Origin: Pseudomonas saponiphila | GTDB lineage: Bacteria; Pseudomonadota; Gammaproteobacteria; Pseudomonadales; Pseudomonadaceae | DNA length: 64,000 nucleotides | Reading direction: 5' to 3' | NCBI RefSeq assembly: GCF_900105185.1 | Contig: NZ_FNTJ01000001.1 | Location: forward strand, 1,127,501-1,191,500 | In this document: piece after piece, positions 59,071 to 64,000 of the stretch | How the letters are laid out: every line of letters starts with the position of its first letter | Numbering within the stretch: position 1 is the first letter of the stretch | The notes under the pieces: generated by a model | The model's input: the letters and a program-made list of their open reading frames with translations, nothing else | The model's database searches: none | What the model was told of the DNA's origin: nothing | Position numbers and translations under genes: made by a program

Positions 59071-59187
59071 AGTGTGGTTCTCCGTGACGTTAAGAGTGGA
59101 CCCGCGCTTGTTCACTGTAGATGACGATCAGGCGCGGGCTTGGTTCAGCTGAAAACTGTGAATGGCGTCGTTTTTTGCCTCGCGGCC

Positions 59188-60567
59188 TTAGAACGAACTC
59201 TGGATCTTGATCCCGCCGATCAGCGCGTCGTCCACCTGGCTCACGCCACCAGGATGACGGATGTACTGCAGGTTGGGGCGCACGGTCAGCCAGTTGGCCA
59301 GGTGCACGCCGTAGTACAGCTCGGCGCTGTATTCGGTGTCCTGGGGCGGCAGGTAGCCGGGGTTGTCGTAGTCGTAGATCGCGCGGGCCTGGTTGCTGGC
59401 CTGGGCGTTCTTGCGGTATGCCGGGTTGACGTGGACCCGGGCCAGGGCGAAGCCGATGTCGTCCTTGGCCCGGGCATCGAACAGGCCCTTGTAGACCAGG
59501 CCGGCCTGGACGTAGTTGTCGATGGCGTTGGTCTTTTTGTCATGGGCGGTGACGTTGGCGAACAGGCTCAGGCCGCGGGAGTGGTCGCTGGCGACGCTGG
59601 TGACTTGCTGTTGCGCGCCCAGCCACAGGCCGTGCTTGCTTGAGCTGCTGCGATAGGCCTCGCCGGTGAGGGCGGCGGGCTGGCCGTTGCCGTCCTTGTA
59701 CACGTCAGCGGCCTTGGCGCTGCTGTAGTAGTAGCCGGCGCGGTATTCACCCGCCAGGCCGTTGAGCTTGGGCGTCCACACCAGTTCCACCGGCAACAGG
59801 GTGCCCTGGGTGCCACTGCCGCTGAGCTTGAAGCCGTTGTCGCGGTCCAGGTTCGAGGGGTTCTGTTCATAGGCGCCGATCTGCGCGTAGACCTCGGGCG
59901 TCAGGTGGTATTTGACCCGCAGCGCCCACTGGCTGACCGGCCAGTTGTACCAGACGCTGCCGGCCCAGTTGCCCACCTGGGAGCCGCAGAACGCCAGGTT
60001 CTGGAAGTCGCAGGGGAAGCTGTTGAAATCTTCGCCCTGGCCGAAGCGGCCGGCCTTGATGTCGAGCTTCTGGTCAAAGAATTTCTGCTGGTACCACATC
60101 TGGGTCAGGCGCCAGGTCTGGCCGCGGCCCCAGACTTCCTGGGCCGAGGTGAAGCCGCCGACCCGCGGGTCGTTGATCCGGTCGTTGCTGATGTTGTCGC
60201 CGTCGCGCTTGGTCACGGTCAGTTGGAACTCGGCGTCATTCCAGCCAAGGATCTTCTGCAGGTCCAGGTGGCTGCCGAAGGCGAACTGGTCGCTGTAGCG
60301 CGCGGTGCGGTCGTGGTCGTAGCCACCGTGCAGGTTCGAACCCATCTCGCCGACGTAGTCGACCTTGAAGTCGTAGCCCTTGTTCGCCAGTTCCGTGCGG
60401 GTGCCGTTCCAGTCGCCGAGCATCCAGGGCGAGTCGCTGTCGAAGGCCGGGGCGGCCTGGGTGCAGGCGGCAAACCCCAGGGCGCCGAGCAGGCTCAGGG
60501 TCTTGGGCAGGGCAACGGGTGTCAGGACAGCGCTGTCTTTTAAGCGCTGAAAAACGGGCATAGGCAT
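59188..60567 (-). CDS. oprB: OprB carbohydrate-selective porin
   Basis: 459-aa outer-membrane porin. A signal peptide ends near CTQAAPAFDSDS; SPWMLGDWNGTRTELANKGYDFKVDYVGE is the OprB start, and the barrel ends in a terminal Phe (KIQSSF). Two closely spaced ATG codons (60567, 60561) are possible starts. The product allows glucose and similar sugars to reach Gcd and the ABC importer. It is 117 bp upstream of gcd, on the same strand. Confidence 0.92.
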   Translation of the reverse strand: MPMPVFQRLKDSAVLTPVALPKTLSLLGALGFAACTQAAPAFDSDSPWMLGDWNGTRTELANKGYDFKVDYVGEMGSNLHGGYDHDRTARYSDQFAFGSHLDLQKILGWNDAEFQLTVTKRDGDNISNDRINDPRVGGFTSAQEVWGRGQTWRLTQMWYQQKFFDQKLDIKAGRFGQGEDFNSFPCDFQNLAFCGSQVGNWAGSVWYNWPVSQWALRVKYHLTPEVYAQIGAYEQNPSNLDRDNGFKLSGSGTQGTLLPVELVWTPKLNGLAGEYRAGYYYSSAKAADVYKDGNGQPAALTGEAYRSSSSKHGLWLGAQQQVTSVASDHSRGLSLFANVTAHDKKTNAIDNYVQAGLVYKGLFDARAKDDIGFALARVHVNPAYRKNAQASNQARAIYDYDNPGYLPPQDTEYSAELYYGVHLANWLTVRPNLQYIRHPGGVSQVDDALIGGIKIQSSF

Positions 60568-60783
60568 TCGAGTCAGGTCTTTTTCTAGGAATAGGCAGAA
60601 GCAAGGGCAGGCTGCGTGGCCTTGATCGCGACGGATCGAGGCGGCATGCCGCTGATTTCAAAAGGAAAGATGAAGCGTTTCAGCTTCAGGGTGCGAAGGA
60701 TAAAGCGCCGTCTCCTGGAGAGAAAGCGCTTTTATTGACATGAACCGTTTCGGATTCGGTAACAGTGGCCGGGCCCGGCAGGT

Positions 60784-61986
60784 TCAGCGCGGCGCGGTGG
60801 CCCCGGCGAGGGCGTGTTTCTGCCGGGTGTAGCTCAACACGAAGTGCGCCACCAGGCCGAAGATCAGCCCCCAGAACGCCGCAGCCAGGCCGAGGTAACT
60901 CATGCCCGAGGCGGTGACCAGGAAGGTGATCAGGGCGGCTTCGCGTTGTTTATCATCGGCCATGGCGCCGCTGAGCCCGGCGCTGATGGCGCCGAACAGG
61001 GCCAGGCCGGCCAGGGCCGCAATCAGCTCCTTGGGCAGGGCGGCGAACACCGAGGCCAGGGTCGCGCCGAAAATCCCCATGAGGATGTAGAACAGGCCGC
61101 AGGCGATCCCGGCGATGTAGCGTTTGTTCGGGTCTTCGTGGGCTTCGCGACCGGTGCAGATGGCGGCGGTGATGGCGGCGAGGTTGATGCCGTGGGAGCC
61201 GAAGGGCGCCAGCAGCGCCGAAGTGATGGCGGTCCAGGACACGATCGAGCGCGCCGGGGTGGTGTAGCCGGCGCTGCGCATCACCGCCATGCCCGGTACG
61301 TATTGCCCGGTCAGGGTCACCAGGGCCAGGGGCAGGCCGATGTTGACGATGGCGTGCCAGTTCCACTCGGGGGCGATGAAGATCGGTTCGGCCAGGGCCA
61401 GGGTGATGGAGCCGCCATTGAACTCGCCAAGGCCCGCGGCCACGGCGCAGCCCACCAGCAGCACCGCGAGAATCGCGTAGCGTGGCGAGAAGCGCTTGCC
61501 CAGCAGGTAGGCGGCGATCATCGCCAGTACCAGGGCCGGTTGCAGGGTGACCGAAGTGAACAGCCCGGCGCCGAAGCGGAACAGGATGCCCGCCAGCATG
61601 GCCGCGGCAATGGCCTTGGGCAGGCGGCTCATGAGCTTGTCGAAGGCTCCGGACAGGCCGAGTACGGCGATGATCAGCGAGGCCACGACATAGGCGCCGA
61701 TGGCCTGGGGCAGCGACACCGTGGGCAGCATCGATACCAGCAGCGCCGCGCCGGGCGTGGACCAGGCGGTGATCACCGGCACTTTCAGGCGCCAGCTCAG
61801 CAGCAGGCCGGTGAGGCCGCTGCCGATGGAGATGGCCCAGATCCAGGACGACACCTGGTCACTGGGCATATGGGCTTCGCGGGCGGCCTGGAACACGATG
61901 ATCAAGGGGCCGGCGTAGGAAATGATCACGGCGATCAGGCCGGCGATCACGGCGGAAAGGGACAGGTCCTTGCTGAGACTGTGCAT
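60784..61986 (-). CDS. BenE-family benzoate/H+ symporter-like transporter
   Basis: 400-aa inner-membrane protein with about twelve hydrophobic segments. SKDLSLSAVIAGLIAVIISYAGPLIIVFQAA, SIGSGLTGLLLSWRLKVPVITAWSTPGAALLVS and GSHGINLAAITAAICTGREAHED are diagnostic of BenE. The family exports or imports benzoate, but many members sit far from benzoate genes; here there are none near, so substrate is unsure. It is divergent from the MocR regulator, its probable controller. Confidence 0.88.
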   Translation of the reverse strand: MHSLSKDLSLSAVIAGLIAVIISYAGPLIIVFQAAREAHMPSDQVSSWIWAISIGSGLTGLLLSWRLKVPVITAWSTPGAALLVSMLPTVSLPQAIGAYVVASLIIAVLGLSGAFDKLMSRLPKAIAAAMLAGILFRFGAGLFTSVTLQPALVLAMIAAYLLGKRFSPRYAILAVLLVGCAVAAGLGEFNGGSITLALAEPIFIAPEWNWHAIVNIGLPLALVTLTGQYVPGMAVMRSAGYTTPARSIVSWTAITSALLAPFGSHGINLAAITAAICTGREAHEDPNKRYIAGIACGLFYILMGIFGATLASVFAALPKELIAALAGLALFGAISAGLSGAMADDKQREAALITFLVTASGMSYLGLAAAFWGLIFGLVAHFVLSYTRQKHALAGATAPR

Positions 61987-62292
61987 GGCATCTCGACTGG
62001 GCGTGGGGTGGAAGGAATTGAGTCGATTGAGTTGGCGCTGGCTGAGTGTATTTCAATGAATTGAATCGATCCAATCGTTTCTCGATGTGGGTGCACAAAA
62101 GCGCTGGTGTTAAGTGTTTAAGTTATTGATTTGTATAGGTTTATAGGTTCGGTAAAAACTTATTGAGCGAATTCTGGTGTGCGGGCTGGTACATGGATCG
62201 AATCAATTTGTCGAATGAGTCGATGTTAAGGCCGATGCACGCCTGTGATATGCTCCGGTCCACCTCAACGCAGCCGATGGTCATCAGCCTCC

Positions 62293-63681
62293 ATGTGGGT
62301 TCCCCAGTTAAGCGAGTTCAATCAGCCGGTCTACCTGTCCATTGCCGATGCCCTGGCGCGGGATATCGGCAGCGGGTTGTTGAACGACGGTGATCGCCTG
62401 CCGACCTTGCGCGAGCTGGCGGTAACCCTGAATGTCACCCCCGGCACCATCAGCCGCGCCTACAGCGAAGCCCAGCGGCGCGGGCTGGTGCAGGGGGAGG
62501 TTGGGCGTGGCACCTACGTGCTGGCGCGGCCGCCGCTGGCATCGCCGGAAGGTTCCAGTGCGCCGTCGCTGTCCCTGGGCCAGTCCGACGTCCTGGACTT
62601 GTCGATCATCAAGCCCTACAGCGAAACCCTGGAGTACTGGTTGCGCGGTGCCTTGGTGGGCATGGCCCACAGCAGCGACTTCGGCCGCGCCCTGGACTAC
62701 GCCCCCGACGGTGGCCATCCGGCCCATCGCGAAGCCGGTGCCCAGTGGTTGCGCCATTCCCTGTCCGACGTCCATTGGCAACAGGTGGTGCTGACGGCCG
62801 GGGCCCAGCACGGCCTGACGGTGGCCATCAGCGCATTGAGCAACGCCGGTGATCTGCTGCTCTGCGAGTCGTTGACTTACCCGGGCATCATCTCCGTGGC
62901 CCATGGCCTGGAGCGGCGCCTGCGGGGCGTGGCGATGGACGAGCAGGGGATGATTCCCGAGGCGTTGCGCGAACAGTGCCTGCGGGAAAAACCGGCGTTG
63001 CTGGTGTGCGTCGCCAGTTGCCAGAACCCCACCACGGCGATCATGTCGCCCCAGCGCCGGGCGCAGATTGCGGCGATTGCCGAAGAGTTCGATTTCCTGA
63101 TCATCGACGACGATATCTACGGCTTTCTTGCCACCGATCCGTCGATCAAGCCGCTTTCCAGCTATGCGCCGCAGCGTTCGGTGTACCTCACCAGCCTGTC
63201 CAAGGCGATCATGCCGGCGTTGCGGGTGGGCTATCTGTACAGCCCGCCGAAGCTGCTGTCGCGGCTGAGCTCGATGGTTCGCAGCAGTGTGTGGATGCCG
63301 TCGCCCCTGACCGCGCAATTGGCCAGCAACGTGATTGTCGAGGGGTTGGATCGCAAGCTGGTGCAGACCCAGCGCAGCGAAGCGGCAGTGCGCCAGGCGA
63401 TTGCCCGGGAAGTGTTTGCCGGCCTGGAGATCCGGACTCAGCCCCACAGCTATCACCTGTGGCTGACCTTGCCGGAGCCCTGGACGGGCGATGAGTTCGC
63501 CACCCTGGCCCGGGCCAATGGAGTTCTGGTGATGAGCGGCAGCCAGTTCCAGGTGGAGCGCGGCGTCAGCTCCCGTTGTGTGCGCGTGGTCCTGATGTCG
63601 CCCACCACCCGGGATGAGTTGCGTTTTGCCCTGACTCAGCTGGCCAGCCTGATCGAGGCCGACCCGCGTCGTTATCGCTAG
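62293..63681 (+). CDS. MocR-type GntR regulator with aminotransferase domain
   Basis: 462-aa regulator. A GntR winged helix (1-75, PVYLSIADALARDIGSGLLNDGDRLPTLRELAVTLNVTPGTISRAYSEAQRRG) is joined to a class I aminotransferase-like domain, with the PLP lysine in YLTSLSKAIMPALRVGY. ATG 62293 gives a natural N-terminus; the open frame extends upstream without a site. Divergent from the BenE-type gene, with about 300 bp between, it probably regulates that gene. Confidence 0.9.
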   Translation: MWVPQLSEFNQPVYLSIADALARDIGSGLLNDGDRLPTLRELAVTLNVTPGTISRAYSEAQRRGLVQGEVGRGTYVLARPPLASPEGSSAPSLSLGQSDVLDLSIIKPYSETLEYWLRGALVGMAHSSDFGRALDYAPDGGHPAHREAGAQWLRHSLSDVHWQQVVLTAGAQHGLTVAISALSNAGDLLLCESLTYPGIISVAHGLERRLRGVAMDEQGMIPEALREQCLREKPALLVCVASCQNPTTAIMSPQRRAQIAAIAEEFDFLIIDDDIYGFLATDPSIKPLSSYAPQRSVYLTSLSKAIMPALRVGYLYSPPKLLSRLSSMVRSSVWMPSPLTAQLASNVIVEGLDRKLVQTQRSEAAVRQAIAREVFAGLEIRTQPHSYHLWLTLPEPWTGDEFATLARANGVLVMSGSQFQVERGVSSRCVRVVLMSPTTRDELRFALTQLASLIEADPRRYR

Positions 63682-63685
63682 GGCT

Positions 63686-63703
63686 TTCGCCGGCAAGCCG
63701 GGC
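63686..63703. repeat. Single REP element between the MocR and TonB-receptor genes
   Basis: TTCGCCGGCAAGCCGGGC, a single complete core of the type seen elsewhere in the window, sits directly between two convergent stop codons. Confidence 0.7.
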
Positions 63704-63705
63704 CC

Positions 63706-64000
63706 TTAGAAGGTAGTCCGCAAGCCCACTTCCACACTACGCCCGGCGGCCGGGGCGATATCCCGCAGGATCGAGCTGGCGTAGCGCACGGTCTGGTTGG
63801 TCAGGTTTTCGCCCTTGACGAAGGCCAGCCACTGGCTATGGCCAATGTCGAAGCGATAGCCGGCACTGGCGCCAAAGGTGGTGTAGCCATCGGTGCCGCT
63901 TTCGTGGTCCGGCACCCGGCCCTGGCTGGCGGCATGCTGCACATCCAGGCGCGCCTGCCAGCGATCCAGTTCCCACAGCAGGCCGCTGTTCAGACGCAGC
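63706..64000 (-). CDS. TonB-dependent receptor, C-terminal part only
   Basis: The frame is open from the TAA stop (complement of 63706-63708) to the right edge, giving about 97 residues of the 3' end. The sequence FVKGENLTNQTVRYASSILRDIAPAAGRSVEVGLRTTF has the 'NLTNQ.R....' and terminal 'GLRTTF' (final Phe) pattern of TonB-dependent outer-membrane receptors. The signal peptide, plug and TonB box lie outside the window, so cargo cannot be told. Confidence 0.85.
   Translation of the reverse strand, partial: LRLNSGLLWELDRWQARLDVQHAASQGRVPDHESGTDGYTTFGASAGYRFDIGHSQWLAFVKGENLTNQTVRYASSILRDIAPAAGRSVEVGLRTTF

Overview
The window is chromosomal DNA of a high-GC gammaproteobacterium, almost certainly a Pseudomonas of the fluorescens complex. 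The signs are the ndk-rlmN-pilW-rodZ-ispG-hisS-yfgM-bamB-der order, leuA, xseA, guaBA, tadA, cmoAB, an icp/Lon pair, gcd-oprB, and many REP/REPIN palindromes of the 'CGCCGGCAAGCCGGCTCCTAC' type. Names come from reading motifs and gene order; no database search was run.

Layout. (1) 1-8.9 kb: conserved housekeeping cluster on the + strand (end of ndk, rlmN, pilW, rodZ, ispG, hisS, yfgM, bamB, terminator, der). (2) 9-21.7 kb: methionine-salvage pair mtnE/mtnU, a FlxA-like coiled-coil protein, convergent leuA behind a bidirectional terminator, then M23 peptidase/xseA/LysR on the - strand, a divergent TSUP permease, a zinc-ribbon-like protein, and guaB-guaA with a clear sigma70 promoter. (3) 21.7-32.9 kb: accessory region between guaA and the trehalose genes. 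It holds small orphan proteins, a WYL regulator, a glutathione S-transferase gene cut by a complete IS21-family element with a 5-bp target duplication, a 765-aa autotransporter, a lipoprotein-like hydrolase, a methionine-aminopeptidase homologue that has lost its metal ligands, and a two-gene HicA-like/HTH module behind a perfect palindrome. (4) 32.9-41.2 kb: trehalose utilisation (treR, double operator, treP, treC, LamB-like porin, IIA-HPr-EI fusion, and a small EIIB-like protein without the catalytic cysteine). (5) 41.3-48.9 kb: multicopper oxidase, tadA, cmoA/cmoB, YhhN, chagasin-type inhibitor (icp), and a second Lon-type protease. (6) 49-56.3 kb: EAL phosphodiesterase preceded by a translationally coupled 31-codon ORF, a HEAT-like protein, a divergent response regulator/hybrid kinase pair, two small lipoproteins and a DUF6124 protein. 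(7) 56.6-64 kb: periplasmic glucose oxidation and uptake (gcd, oprB), a BenE-type transporter, a MocR regulator, and the 3' end of a TonB-dependent receptor.

How it fits together. The trehalose block looks like a self-contained PTS route: the porin admits sugar, TreP (IIB-IIC) imports and phosphorylates it with phosphate relayed through the IIA-HPr-EI fusion, TreC splits trehalose-6-phosphate, and TreR probably controls both directions through paired 16-bp palindromes. The best candidates for undescribed biology are the MetAP pseudoenzyme, the HicA-like/HTH pair next to it, and the cysteine-less EIIB-like protein.
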